From Rhodospirillales bacterium (GTDB lineage Bacteria; Pseudomonadota; Alphaproteobacteria; Micavibrionales; Micavibrionaceae): a DNA stretch of 64,000 nt. The stretch is from NCBI GenBank assembly GCA_020638395.1, contig JACKIP010000002.1:1-64000 (forward strand), in the 5' to 3' direction. Position numbers and translations under genes: made by a program. Of the stretch, positions 25,428 to 34,566 are shown piece by piece. How positions within the stretch are numbered: the first letter of the stretch is position 1; each line of letters begins with the position of its first letter. A model generated the notes under the pieces. The model was not told where the DNA came from, did no database searches, and saw only the letters and a program-made list of their open reading frames with translations.

Positions 25428-25784
25428 ATGAAACCTGAAGAAGATAAATTTAGCCTGAAATCGTTTTGTACAAGAGATGCCCTGGCTGCCTGGTCTATGG
25501 CTGGTATGGCCGTCGTCGGGGTTCATTTTGCAGAGAAAGGCCTGCAACTGGCCGTGCAGGCGGCAGGAATCACCAACAAGCCCCCCATGGTCTCTGGTGC
25601 GCCAAATCAGGCCGCGCCGCTTCTGTGCCAAAGGCAAGTCAGCCGCCAGCCGCATGCTCTGGATGCTTTTAACAACCAGACGATGCGCTACGATCGGCAG
25701 GCGAATGTTTGTACCGCTCCGGAGGGGGGGCCTGCTTCTTCCGCGCTCTACGCTGCCCAGAACTTGCCCGATCCGTCACGATAG
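25428..25784 (+). CDS. Hypothetical protein with one hydrophobic segment
   Basis: 118 residues with a strong aaaggag ribosome site before the ATG. A hydrophobic stretch (ALAAWSMAGMAVVGVHFA, about 18-35) near the N-terminus is followed by a polar Gln/Asn/Pro-rich tail with two Cys. No family recognised. The good translation signals argue it is real. Confidence 0.6.
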   Translation: MKPEEDKFSLKSFCTRDALAAWSMAGMAVVGVHFAEKGLQLAVQAAGITNKPPMVSGAPNQAAPLLCQRQVSRQPHALDAFNNQTMRYDRQANVCTAPEGGPASSALYAAQNLPDPSR

Positions 25785-26294
25785 GCCGCCTACATCCTGA
25801 TCTTTTTATATATGTGCTTTGGTTTAATTTTAAGACATCTTACAACGCCGTCATTGCCTGAATTGCTGAAGGCAATTCTAAGGCAATCCATTGATATTTA
25901 TTGATATTTGTGGATTCCCCTAGGATTTTCTGTGAAAATCCGGGGAATGACGGATGTCCTATTTTTAAACGGAATTACTATAATAGTTCCAATTTGCTCG
26001 GATTTTTAACCGCAGAGGCGCAGGGCACGCAGAGAGTATTCCCCCCTTGGCGACCTTTGCGCTTCATAGCGTTCTTTGCGTGAACGATGAAACGATAGAT
26101 TCTGAACCGCAAAGTAAGACGAAGCTTGCCTCTCGAACTCTCCGCAAAAGCCCAGGATCGTCTTCCTGAGCCAGAGGCGAAGGATCTTAACCTGTTGAGA
26201 TAAAATATTCTTCGCTCCGTTCAGAATGACGGAGGGAGGAAGAGTCCTCTCTATCCTCTGCGCCCCCCTGTACCTCTGCGGTTAAGAAATAGCC
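25785..26294. repeat. Large intergenic repeat cluster between two genes
   Basis: Positions 25813-25905 hold the 'gtgctttggtttaattttaag...gtcattgcctgaatt...ggcaatcc' element. Positions 25912-25952 hold the ggattcccc...ggggaatgacg hairpin. Positions 26006-26127 hold the most complete forward copy of the 'ttaaccgcagaggcgcagg...gaaccgcaaagtaagac' element. Positions 26158-26240 hold cgtcttcctgagccagaggcgaaggatc / ttcgctccgttcagaatgacgg pieces. No gene is supported. Confidence 0.7.
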
Positions 26295-26798
26295 TTAAAA
26301 CGGGATTTCATCTTCGAAATCATCCATAGGCGGAGGACCGGATGGCGCCCCTCCGGCGGAGGCATAGTTCTGCTGGGGCTGCGCGCCATAATTCTGGTTC
26401 GCACCGCCGCCGCTGGAAGACTGATATCCGCCGCCACTTCCTTCCCCTGCACGGTCGAGGAATGTCATTTCTCCACGATAAGGCCGCAGGACAACTTCGG
26501 TTGAGTAGCGGTCCTGCCCGTTTTGATCCTGCCATTTGCGGGTCTCCAGCTGGCCTTCAACATAAACTTTCGAGCCTTTGCGCAGATATTGCTCGGACAA
26601 ATTCGCCAGAGGTTCCGAGAAAATCACCACCCGGTGCCATTGAGTCCGCTCCTGCCGTTCGCCGGAATTCCGGTCTTTCCAGCTTTCGGATGTCGCAATC
26701 GACAGATTGGCAATTTTGCCGCCTTGCTGGGTGGTGCGGATTTCCGGATCTGCGCCGAGATTCCCGATTAAAATAACTTTATTGACGCTACCGGCCAT
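26295..26798 (-). CDS. ssb: Single-stranded DNA-binding protein
   Basis: 167 residues from the ATG at 26798 (MAGSVNKVILIGNLGADPEI). The OB-fold occupies about 1-110 (WKDRNSGERQERTQWHRVV, GSKVYVEGQLETRKWQDQNG). A Gly/Gln-rich flexible linker leads to the conserved acidic tip MDDFEDEIPF, which recruits partner proteins. Upstream in-frame codons are non-coding in character. It is divergent from rdgB with about 70 bases between the starts. Confidence 0.96.
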   Translation of the reverse strand: MAGSVNKVILIGNLGADPEIRTTQQGGKIANLSIATSESWKDRNSGERQERTQWHRVVIFSEPLANLSEQYLRKGSKVYVEGQLETRKWQDQNGQDRYSTEVVLRPYRGEMTFLDRAGEGSGGGYQSSSGGGANQNYGAQPQQNYASAGGAPSGPPPMDDFEDEIPF

Positions 26799-26868
26799 GA
26801 TGTTTTCTCCATTTTTATCTTCAATATGTGGTATAAAGGCTACTATAACCAAAATCGGAGGTTTGAAA

Positions 26869-27441
26869 ATGGAAAAGTTGCTGATCGCTACGCATAACCC
26901 CGGAAAAGTTAAAGAATTCGAGGAATTGATGGCCCCCAGAGGAATTCTGGTCACCTCTGCCGTCGAGTATCATCTCGAAGAGCCGCCGGAAACCGGCGCG
27001 ACCTTTGAAGAAAATGCCCTGATAAAAGCGCGGGCGGCGTGTGAGGCGACCGGTCTGCCGGCGCTCGCCGATGATAGCGGCCTGTGTGTGGACGCGCTTG
27101 ACGGAGCTCCAGGGGTTCATTCCGCCCGCTGGGCCGGACCCAAAAAGGATTTTCCCGCCGCGATGACGCGCATTCATCAGGCTTTGGAAAAAACCGACAG
27201 CCGCAAGGCGCATTTTGTCTGTGTTCTGGCGCTGGCGCTGCCGGATGGCGCCTATCGTTTTTATCAGGGGCGCTGCGATGGAGATCTGGTCTGGCCTCCC
27301 CGCGGGCTTGAAGGATTTGGCTATGACCCGATTTTCCAGCCTTCCGGGCAAACGCACACCTTTGCCGAGATGAGTTCCGCTGAAAAGCACACCTTTTCTC
27401 ACCGTGGGCGGGCCATTCAAAAGTTTCTGGAAAGTCTGTAG
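26869..27441 (+). CDS. rdgB: dITP/XTP pyrophosphatase (HAM1 family)
   Basis: 190 residues from the ATG at 26869, preceded by cggagg. It cleans non-canonical purine triphosphates from the nucleotide pool. Motifs: ATHNPGKVKEFEE near the start, LADDSGLCVDALDGAPGVHS, SARWAG, and EGFGYDPIFQPSG. The frame is open further upstream but that part overlaps ssb. First gene of an rdgB-hemW pair (12-base gap). Confidence 0.95.
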   Translation: MEKLLIATHNPGKVKEFEELMAPRGILVTSAVEYHLEEPPETGATFEENALIKARAACEATGLPALADDSGLCVDALDGAPGVHSARWAGPKKDFPAAMTRIHQALEKTDSRKAHFVCVLALALPDGAYRFYQGRCDGDLVWPPRGLEGFGYDPIFQPSGQTHTFAEMSSAEKHTFSHRGRAIQKFLESL

Positions 27442-27453
27442 AAGTAGAATCAG

Positions 27454-28602
27454 ATGTTTGGAATTTATATTCACTGGCCCTTTTGCCTGTCCAAATGCCC
27501 CTACTGTGATTTCAATTCGCACGTTACGGCGCAGATTGATGAGCAACAATGGCAGCAGGCCTACCAGCAGGAGCTTGCCTACATCGCCGAGAAAACGTCG
27601 GACAAGATCGTAACCTCCCTCTATTTCGGCGGCGGCACCCCGTCTTTGATGGCGCCGCAAACCGTGGCGTTTGTGATTGATACGGTTCGCCGCTACTGGC
27701 GCACCGCCAATGATCTGGAAATCACCCTCGAAGCAAACCCTACATCGGTTGAACGGGGTAAATTTCAGGATTTGGTGCAGGCAGGTGTCACCCGCGTGTC
27801 ATTAGGGGTTCAGGCATTACGGCAGGAAGACTTGAAATTCCTTGGTCGACAGCACTCTGCACAGGAAGCCAGGCAAGCTCTCGAACTTGCATATGACACA
27901 TTTGACCGGGTCAGTTTTGATCTGATTTACGCCCGTCCCGGCCAGACAATTGCGGCATGGGAGCAAGAATTAACCGAAGCTCTGACCCTTGCGCGGGCAG
28001 GTCATCTATCTCTGTATCAGTTGACGATCGAGCCGGGAACGGCCTTTGAAACCATGTATCGCCGGAAAGAGTTTCGCCTGCCTGATCAGGATTTAGGGGC
28101 AGAACTGTATGAAATGACCCGGTCACTCGCCGCATCCCACGGATTGCAGAACTATGAAATTTCGAATTATGCGCGACCGGGCGAAGAATCCCGTCATAAT
28201 TTGACCTACTGGCGATATCAGGATTATGCGGGAATTGGCCCCGGCGCACATGGACGGCTCACACTCGCAGAAAAAAAGATTGCTACCCGCGCCCGGCGAG
28301 CGCCTAAAATCTGGCTGGAACAGGTTGCTGCGCAGGGACATGGATACCATCCTTTCGAAGCATTATCGGATCAGGATCGGGTCAAAGAGTGTCTTTTGAT
28401 GGGGCTGCGCCTACCCGAAGGCGTGCCATTTTCCCGCTTAGCCTCCGAAGGCGGTCCAGATTGGGAAAAAAGTCTCAATAAATCCCGACTAAAAACGCTC
28501 ATCACTCACGGATTTGTGACCCGATCTGACACGTTCATTGCCGCATCAGAATCAGGACGCCAACGCCTTGATTATGTGCTTGGCGAGATTTTGGCTGATT
28601 AG
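27454..28602 (+). CDS. hemW: HemW-type radical SAM haem chaperone
   Basis: 382 residues. The radical-SAM cluster motif is CLSKCPYC (C11, C15, C18) in IHWPFCLSKCPYCDFNSH. YFGGGTPSLM, NPTSVE and SLGVQALRQEDLKFLGR follow, all typical of HemW, the former oxygen-independent coproporphyrinogen oxidase-like group. True HemN enzymes have an additional Cys (CxxxCxxCxC); here the residue after the third Cys is D-F, which supports HemW. Confidence 0.93.
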   Translation: MFGIYIHWPFCLSKCPYCDFNSHVTAQIDEQQWQQAYQQELAYIAEKTSDKIVTSLYFGGGTPSLMAPQTVAFVIDTVRRYWRTANDLEITLEANPTSVERGKFQDLVQAGVTRVSLGVQALRQEDLKFLGRQHSAQEARQALELAYDTFDRVSFDLIYARPGQTIAAWEQELTEALTLARAGHLSLYQLTIEPGTAFETMYRRKEFRLPDQDLGAELYEMTRSLAASHGLQNYEISNYARPGEESRHNLTYWRYQDYAGIGPGAHGRLTLAEKKIATRARRAPKIWLEQVAAQGHGYHPFEALSDQDRVKECLLMGLRLPEGVPFSRLASEGGPDWEKSLNKSRLKTLITHGFVTRSDTFIAASESGRQRLDYVLGEILAD

Positions 28603-28733
28603 TCCTCTACAGCATTGATCGTTTAGCTTGAAAAGAATTTTAACCTTTTTCAGCTATTTCAAGCCATGTATACTATTTATTCTTCCCGTCATCTTTTGCG
28701 GACAATTTTATCAGATAAAGGTGCTATTCCCAG

Positions 28734-29561
28734 ATGCATATCCTTCGCCTCTCCTGCCCCGACCAATCCGGCATTGTTGCCGCCGTGTCATCTTGCCTGC
28801 ATACATACGGATGTAATATTGAGGAAGCCGCCCAGTTTCATGCCCCGGATGGCAATCACTTTTTCATGCGGATCATTTTTTCAGGTGACCCGGTGTCTTT
28901 TCAGGAGGCATTCGCCGGAATCGCGCAGAATTACGGGATGGAGTGGCACATTCACCCGCTGGATGAACCGGTCAAAACACTCATTTTAGTGTCACAATGG
29001 GATCATTGCCTGAATGATCTGCTTTACCGTTGGCGGACCAATCACCTGAATATTGCCATTTCCGGCGTGGTATCCAACCATGACACCTGCCGCCCGCTGG
29101 TTGAAGAACGAGGCCTTCCCTTTCATTTTTTACCGGTCACGGCGGAAACCAAAGATGCGCAGGAAAAAACCCTGCGGCACCTGATGGATACGACCGGAAG
29201 TGAGTTGATTCTACTGGCGCGGTATATGCAGATTTTATCCGAAGATTTTTGCCGGAGCTATGGCGGACGGATCATCAATATCCACCATTCCTTCCTGCCC
29301 GGCTTTAAAGGCGCAAAACCCTATCATCAGGCCTATACCCGCGGGGTTAAAATGATCGGGGCCACCGCCCATTTTGTCACGCCTGATCTGGATGAAGGGC
29401 CGATCATTACGCAGGGAGTCCAGACCATCGACCACACCTATACCCCTGAGCGCATGCAGGCACTGGGGCGGGATATCGAAGCTCAGACACTTGCCAAAGC
29501 CGTTCAGCTTTATAGCGAGCGCCGCATCTTTTTACAGGCTCGCCGCACGATTATTTTGTGA
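28734..29561 (+). CDS. purU: Formyltetrahydrofolate deformylase
   Basis: 275 residues: an N-terminal ACT domain (1-80, starting MHILRLSCPDQSGIVAAVSS) and a formyl-hydrolase domain with NIHHSFLPGFKGAKPYHQAY, and PDLDEGPIITQ holding the catalytic Asp. It releases formate from 10-formyl-THF, feeding PurT or balancing one-carbon pools. A gatcgtttagcttga repeat core lies upstream (28616-28630), and an aaaggtg stands ten bases before the start. Confidence 0.94.
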   Translation: MHILRLSCPDQSGIVAAVSSCLHTYGCNIEEAAQFHAPDGNHFFMRIIFSGDPVSFQEAFAGIAQNYGMEWHIHPLDEPVKTLILVSQWDHCLNDLLYRWRTNHLNIAISGVVSNHDTCRPLVEERGLPFHFLPVTAETKDAQEKTLRHLMDTTGSELILLARYMQILSEDFCRSYGGRIINIHHSFLPGFKGAKPYHQAYTRGVKMIGATAHFVTPDLDEGPIITQGVQTIDHTYTPERMQALGRDIEAQTLAKAVQLYSERRIFLQARRTIIL

Positions 29562-29568
29562 GGGCGGT

Positions 29569-31110
29569 TTATGGCGTGAACGCATTGTCTCTCATGACAA
29601 TTGTAACCCGTTCGCTAACTTCGCGGGAAGGTTCGGCATCTCCCGGAAGAGATTGTTCTATAGCCTCGGCAAGATCTACCATCTCATCACCGATAAAAGC
29701 GGCAGACGGCATCCCAAACGTGCCTCCATCCAGAGAGGTCGATTGAAGCGCGGGCAAAGACGACACGGGTAAGCGCGATATTGCCTTTAAGGTACGGGCA
29801 CTTTCCGCGAGGGTGTTCCAGATATCCGGGGCCTCAATCTGGGCGCGAACCGTGACAAGCATCTGCCCCATCTCTCTGAGTTTAACAAAGATTTCCGGGA
29901 GGGTATAAGATTCACCATTAATTTCCTGATGATATTTCGGATGATTGCTGATAATCCCTGCCAGATTTTTGTATTCCGGAGAAACCCGCCGACCTCCACG
30001 AAAATCAGAAATTTCAGCTTTTCTGCTCCAGGCCAAAATTGCAGGATTGGCAGACATATTTTTTGCCAGTTTTTCCGAAATACGTGTTAAAGACAGCATC
30101 TCCTCCGCCACGTCTCTGATCGCAGTCTGGCGAATTTCATTAAACTCAGGAGATCCCGCCACAACCGCCCATCCGCTATAAATAGTTCCACTTTCATTCA
30201 TTAAAACCCCGCCTTTTTGAGCGGTCTGCCAGTTCGACGTCAATCCCAGAGGGGGGAGGTAAGATTGTTCCGGCTCCAGCGTCGGCTCAATCACCGCTCC
30301 GGTGAGGGAAGAAATGATAAATGCGTGACCGACCACGGCTGTTTTTTCTGCCCTGTTACCGACACTATTCACGCCGTTGAGTGACCCGGTCGCAAAAAGA
30401 TAGTTTGCTGGTTTTTTATACGGATCTTCCTGAGCTTTAAAACGGGAAAAAACGGACTCTTCAATACGTCGTGCTATCAGTGCCAAAATGACGGATTGCT
30501 GCGTACAGTCGTATCTTGTGCTAAACCCTTCGGTTTTTCCAATATCTGCTGACAGATCGTTAATATGGCTGGAATCTACAATATTTTGGCCATTTTCCCG
30601 GTAGCGCGGGTTATTCGACGTATAGGACAGAGTCCGGTAATCCATCGTTCTTAACCCCGGAACGCCACCCAAATAAGCCGGAGATTTTAATTTCGAAAAT
30701 AAAACCCGCTCCCACTCTTCCCGTTCCAGCTTTCCCCAGTTTTTTTTCAGCAAGGGGGAGATCTTTGGCAAATCTTCCGCAATAAATCGTTTCGTCATCT
30801 GGCCAAGAATTCTGTTTATTCCGTCTCTGGATTTGCGGTTATAGGTAATTCTTTCCGGATAGATATCCATCGCCTTTTTTTCTTCCAATGTTGAAATCGG
30901 AATAAAATAGAGGCTTCTTTCCGCGCTTGCTTGTGCAAATTGCGCAGTTGGGGTTGAGGCCGCAGCCCTTGGCACGGGCGCATTCGCCGCAACCGATATA
31001 TCAGGTGACAGATGAAAAAAAGACAAAGTCTGTGCCAGAGAAACTGCCGCAAGGACGCTCCAATAAGAACGAGAGGCAGATTCAGGCGGTAAAAAAGGGT
31101 TCATCTCCAT
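29569..31110 (-). CDS. Secreted/anchored unknown protein with Cys-His-Glu pattern
   Basis: 513 residues. A hydrophobic N-terminal stretch (about 15-42) could be a signal anchor. No family recognised with certainty. The middle has TRYDCTQQSVILALI (C202), VVGHAFIISS (H262) and AVIEPTLEP (E275). A Cys at the start of a helix, a His on a strand and an acidic residue shortly after is the layout of papain-like/transglutaminase-fold enzymes, so a cysteine hydrolase role is a guess worth testing. It lies 36 bases after pyrC on the same strand and is convergent with purU at a 7-base distance. Confidence 0.65.
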   Translation of the reverse strand: MEMNPFLPPESASRSYWSVLAAVSLAQTLSFFHLSPDISVAANAPVPRAAASTPTAQFAQASAERSLYFIPISTLEEKKAMDIYPERITYNRKSRDGINRILGQMTKRFIAEDLPKISPLLKKNWGKLEREEWERVLFSKLKSPAYLGGVPGLRTMDYRTLSYTSNNPRYRENGQNIVDSSHINDLSADIGKTEGFSTRYDCTQQSVILALIARRIEESVFSRFKAQEDPYKKPANYLFATGSLNGVNSVGNRAEKTAVVGHAFIISSLTGAVIEPTLEPEQSYLPPLGLTSNWQTAQKGGVLMNESGTIYSGWAVVAGSPEFNEIRQTAIRDVAEEMLSLTRISEKLAKNMSANPAILAWSRKAEISDFRGGRRVSPEYKNLAGIISNHPKYHQEINGESYTLPEIFVKLREMGQMLVTVRAQIEAPDIWNTLAESARTLKAISRLPVSSLPALQSTSLDGGTFGMPSAAFIGDEMVDLAEAIEQSLPGDAEPSREVSERVTIVMRDNAFTP

Positions 31111-31146
31111 ATATGGGATTAACCATAGACATAAGATGTTATGCGG

Positions 31147-32481
31147 TCAATTTTTTGTTTCCCAGAATCGGAGGGCTCGACCGGGTTTTGGCTCGAATAA
31201 CTCCTCGTCCCGCATCACCATATGACCATTGACAATCGTCATGGCCGCCGCTCCCTGCAAGGTTTGCCCGTCAAAAGGAGTCCAGCCGCATTTCGAATGA
31301 ATATCGCTGTTGTGCCATGTTTTTTGTTTTTTCAGGTCAATCACGGTCAGGTCGGCGTCATATCCAACTGCCAGCCGCCCCTTGCCCATCAGACCATGCA
31401 CCCGTTGCGGACCATATGCCATCAAGTCTACCAGACGTTCCAGCGTCAGGCGTCCCTGATTAACATGATGCAGCATTACAGAAACCAGTGTTTGTACCCC
31501 TGGTGTCCCGCTGGGAGATTGCGGATAGGGCAATGCTTTTTCATCCAGCGTATGCGCCGCGTGATCGGAGGCGAGAATATCAACCGTCCCGTCTGCAATC
31601 GCCGCCCATAAAGCATCCTGATGGTGTTTTTCGCGAATGGGCGGATTTTGCTGCGCCCGCGATCCCAGACGCTGATAACACTCCGGCGCGTGTAATGTGA
31701 GGTGATTAGCCAGTACTTCGACACTGACCAGATCTTTATGACGGCGCAGGATGTCCATTTCCTGTGCCGTGGTGATGTGCAGAACATGGACGCGGCGTTT
31801 ATACTGCTCGGCCAGACGGATCACTCGCGTGGTCGCAGACACACAGGACTCAACACTCCGCCAGACATGATGCATTGCAACATCCGTCGAGTTTCCGAGA
31901 ATTTTTTCTTTATTCTCGCGCATCATCATTTCATCTTCGGCGTGAACGGCGACCACGCGGCGACCGTTTTTTAATACCGCCGCAACCATCTCATCCGTTT
32001 CGGTCAGCAGGGACCCGGTTGACGATCCCATAAAAATTTTAACACCGCACACTCCGGGAAGATTTTCCCATTGCGCCAGATTTTCCGCATTATCAGCCGT
32101 TCCTCCCAGATAAAACGCATAGTTTGTCCAGGCTCCTTTTGCTGCAATATTCAGTTTTTGCTGCACAGCCTCCGGCGTAACCGTCAAAGGATTGGTATTC
32201 GGCATTTCAAAAACGCCGGTAATTCCTCCCGCGGCGGCCCCCTTCATCCCGGCGTCCAGCGTTTCCTTATGTGTCGCGCCCGGCTCACGAAAGTGGACCT
32301 GCGTATCGATCAAACCCGGCAGAATATGCAACCCGCGACACTCAATCACTTCCGCGGCATTTCCGTCGTCAATTGCGCCAATGGCAACAATTTTGCCGTC
32401 CTGAACGCCGATATCTGCGGACACCGTCCGGCCCGGCAAAACGCAGGTTGCATTTTTAAACACTTTATCCATTTTTCGCAT
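31147..32481 (-). CDS. pyrC: Dihydroorotase, class I type
   Basis: 444 residues of the amidohydrolase superfamily. Motifs: LPGLIDTQVHFREPGATHKE (54-73), a later FLGGTADN, MHHVWRS, VHVLHITTAQE, PPIREKHHQDAL and the catalytic-Asp box ILASDHAAHTLDEK. The first His of the usual HxH metal pair is Gln (DTQVH); this variant is, from memory, common in alphaproteobacterial dihydroorotases. It would close carbamoyl aspartate to dihydroorotate. An alternative start is the ATG at 32472 (MDKVFKN). Confidence 0.88.
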   Translation of the reverse strand: MRKMDKVFKNATCVLPGRTVSADIGVQDGKIVAIGAIDDGNAAEVIECRGLHILPGLIDTQVHFREPGATHKETLDAGMKGAAAGGITGVFEMPNTNPLTVTPEAVQQKLNIAAKGAWTNYAFYLGGTADNAENLAQWENLPGVCGVKIFMGSSTGSLLTETDEMVAAVLKNGRRVVAVHAEDEMMMRENKEKILGNSTDVAMHHVWRSVESCVSATTRVIRLAEQYKRRVHVLHITTAQEMDILRRHKDLVSVEVLANHLTLHAPECYQRLGSRAQQNPPIREKHHQDALWAAIADGTVDILASDHAAHTLDEKALPYPQSPSGTPGVQTLVSVMLHHVNQGRLTLERLVDLMAYGPQRVHGLMGKGRLAVGYDADLTVIDLKKQKTWHNSDIHSKCGWTPFDGQTLQGAAAMTIVNGHMVMRDEELFEPKPGRALRFWETKN

Positions 32482-32928
32482 CTTTCTTTAATCTGCAATC
32501 TGCGGGCAGTATAGATAGTTTCGCCGTCCTTGAAAACCCGTCTTCTGCACGTGTCCCCGCATTACTGGTTTTAACCGCAGAGGCGCAGAGGATAGAACCC
32601 ACTTACCTCCCGTCATTGCCCGAATTTTCGTAGAAAATTATAGGGCAATCCAAATGTCCTTATGGATTCCCCTAGGATTTGCAAGCAAATCCGGGGAATG
32701 ACGCGGTCTCCTGGCGACCATTGCGTCTCCTTCGCGTTCATGGCGTGAACGCGAAAACGATAAATTCTAAACCGCAAAGTAAGACAAAGTAAAATAAAGT
32801 TTTTCTGTCCTTTGTTAAAAAAACTCTGCGCACCCTGCGTCTCTGCGGTTAAAAATCATTTAAATAATAGCGCGAGGTCTTCTGCAAATCCTCTGGACAG
32901 GCGGGGTTATCTATAGAATAACTGGGGA
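32482..32928. repeat. Intergenic with nested repeat elements
   Basis: Positions 32571-32592 and 32705-32800 are the two halves of one 'ttaaccgcagaggcgcag...aaccgcaaagtaagacaaag' element. Between them sit a 'gtcattgcccgaatttt...gggcaatcc' element (32619-32652) and a ggattcccc...ggggaatgacg hairpin (32664-32703). Positions 32823-32855 hold another inverted 'ctgcgtctctgcggttaaaa' end. No gene is seen; the comM-like promoter should be in 32860-32925. Confidence 0.7.
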
Positions 32929-34446
32929 ATGGTTGCATGCATTCCGACAGTATCGTTTCAGGGGGTTGAGGTGAAACCCATTGAGGTCGAAGTTCAAATC
33001 TCCGGCGGGATTGTAGCCTTTACTATTGTAGGCCTGCCGGACAAAGCCGTGGCAGAAAGCCGGGAGCGGGTGCGCGGCGCGTTGCATGCTCTGGGCCTGT
33101 CTCTGCCCGCAAAAAGACTAACGGTCAATCTGGCTCCGGCGGACACCCCAAAGGAAGGCTCTCATTACGATCTGCCGATTGCGATTGGCCTGCTTTGTGC
33201 GATGGAGATTTTGCCGGGCGCGGAAATGGCAAATTATGTGACCTTGGGAGAGTTATCTCTCGGCGCGGATATCCGCAGCGTCAACGGCGTCCTGCCCGCA
33301 GCAATGCACGCAGCAGAACACGGAAAAGGTCTGATATGCCCGGAATCTTGCGGCTCCGAGGCGGTCTGGGGCGGAGATCTGGAGATCCTTGCCCCGAAAG
33401 ATTTGCTGCAGCTTATCAATCATATTAAAGGAACACAGGTTTTAACCCGTCCGCACGCAGAACAATCCGGAGGCCCGTCCTCCATCTATACGGACCTTGC
33501 CAATGTCAAAGGGCAGGAAACGGCGCGGCGGGCGTTGGAAATCACCGCAGCAGGAGGGCATAATCTATTGATGAACGGCCCGCCCGGCTCCGGAAAATCC
33601 ATGATGGCATCCTGCCTGCCCGGCATTCTTCCCCCACTCTCCCCCCGTGAATCTCTGGAAGTTTCCATGATCCATTCTCTGGCCGGAACCTTGCCGGAGG
33701 GGGGATTGCTGCGCGAGCGGCCCTATCGTGATCCGCATTATTCTGCGTCTCTGCCCGCTCTGGTAGGCGGCGGAGCCAAGCCAAAACCTGGCGAAATTTC
33801 TCTGGCACACAGAGGAGTCCTATTCCTGGATGAGCTGCCCGAATTTGACCGCCGGACGCTGGAATCTCTCCGGCAGCCTCTGGAAACCGGGCAGGCCCTG
33901 ATCGCCCGCGCCAATCAGCATGTCACTTATCCGGCTGATTTTCAGCTGATTGCTGCGATGAATCCCTGCCGCTGCGGACATCTTGGCGATCCCGATCTGG
34001 AATGCACCCGCGCCCCGCGCTGCGCGGGAGAGTATCAATCCAAAATTTCCGGCCCGCTGCTGGACAGGATTGACCTCTATGTCGATGTTCCGCCCGTTCC
34101 CGTTACGGAATTATCGGCCTTGCCGCATGGAGAGCCCTCCGCATCGGTGCGGGAGCGTGTTATTGCTGCGCGATTGTTGCAAAAAAAACGCTTCGAGTCT
34201 TTGGGAGAGTCTCTGGAGACTAACGCCGAAGCAAGCGGCGTTCTTCTGGAAAAAATTGCCCCGCTCGCTCCTGCGGCGCAGGACATCCTGAATAAAGCAA
34301 CGGAAACTCTGAAACTTTCGGCCCGGGCCTATCACCGGATGATTCGTGTGGCCCGAACCATCGCCGATCTTGACGGGGGGCCGGAGATCATTGCAGCTCA
34401 CCACATGGCCGAAGCATTATCTTATCGCCGTCCACGGCTGATTTAG
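32929..34446 (+). CDS. YifB/ComM-family Mg-chelatase-like AAA ATPase
   Basis: 505 residues: an N-terminal Lon-like ChlI domain (1-165, with KRLTVNLAPADTPKEGSHYD and LPIAIGLL), then an AAA module with Walker A GPPGSGKS (217-224) and Walker B GVLFLDELPEF (295-305), and a C-terminal Mg_chelatase_C domain (SARAYHRMIRVARTIADLDG). ComM is a hexameric helicase that drives branch migration during natural transformation; orthology is likely but not proven here. No competence genes are adjacent apart from the CinA-like gene 9 kb away. Confidence 0.92.
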   Translation: MVACIPTVSFQGVEVKPIEVEVQISGGIVAFTIVGLPDKAVAESRERVRGALHALGLSLPAKRLTVNLAPADTPKEGSHYDLPIAIGLLCAMEILPGAEMANYVTLGELSLGADIRSVNGVLPAAMHAAEHGKGLICPESCGSEAVWGGDLEILAPKDLLQLINHIKGTQVLTRPHAEQSGGPSSIYTDLANVKGQETARRALEITAAGGHNLLMNGPPGSGKSMMASCLPGILPPLSPRESLEVSMIHSLAGTLPEGGLLRERPYRDPHYSASLPALVGGGAKPKPGEISLAHRGVLFLDELPEFDRRTLESLRQPLETGQALIARANQHVTYPADFQLIAAMNPCRCGHLGDPDLECTRAPRCAGEYQSKISGPLLDRIDLYVDVPPVPVTELSALPHGEPSASVRERVIAARLLQKKRFESLGESLETNAEASGVLLEKIAPLAPAAQDILNKATETLKLSARAYHRMIRVARTIADLDGGPEIIAAHHMAEALSYRRPRLI

Positions 34447-34466
34447 GATCCGGGGCTGGATCAAGG

Positions 34467-34566
34467 CGGCTATAGCCATTCTAATTTATCAATATATATC
34501 AATGGATTACCTTAGAATTGCCTTCGACAATTCAGGCAATGACGAGATTGATGATTTGTCTTAAAA
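34467..34566. repeat. Dispersed 'gtcattgcctgaatt' element, reverse copy
   Basis: Reads ggattaccttagaattgcc..., caattcaggcaatgacg, then cttaaaactatttagaatgac; this is the reverse complement of the copies at 25813-25905 and 47011-47096. It sits between the convergent comM-like and nhaA genes and could form a hairpin (ttagaattgcc/ggcaatt) that stops transcription. Confidence 0.55.
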
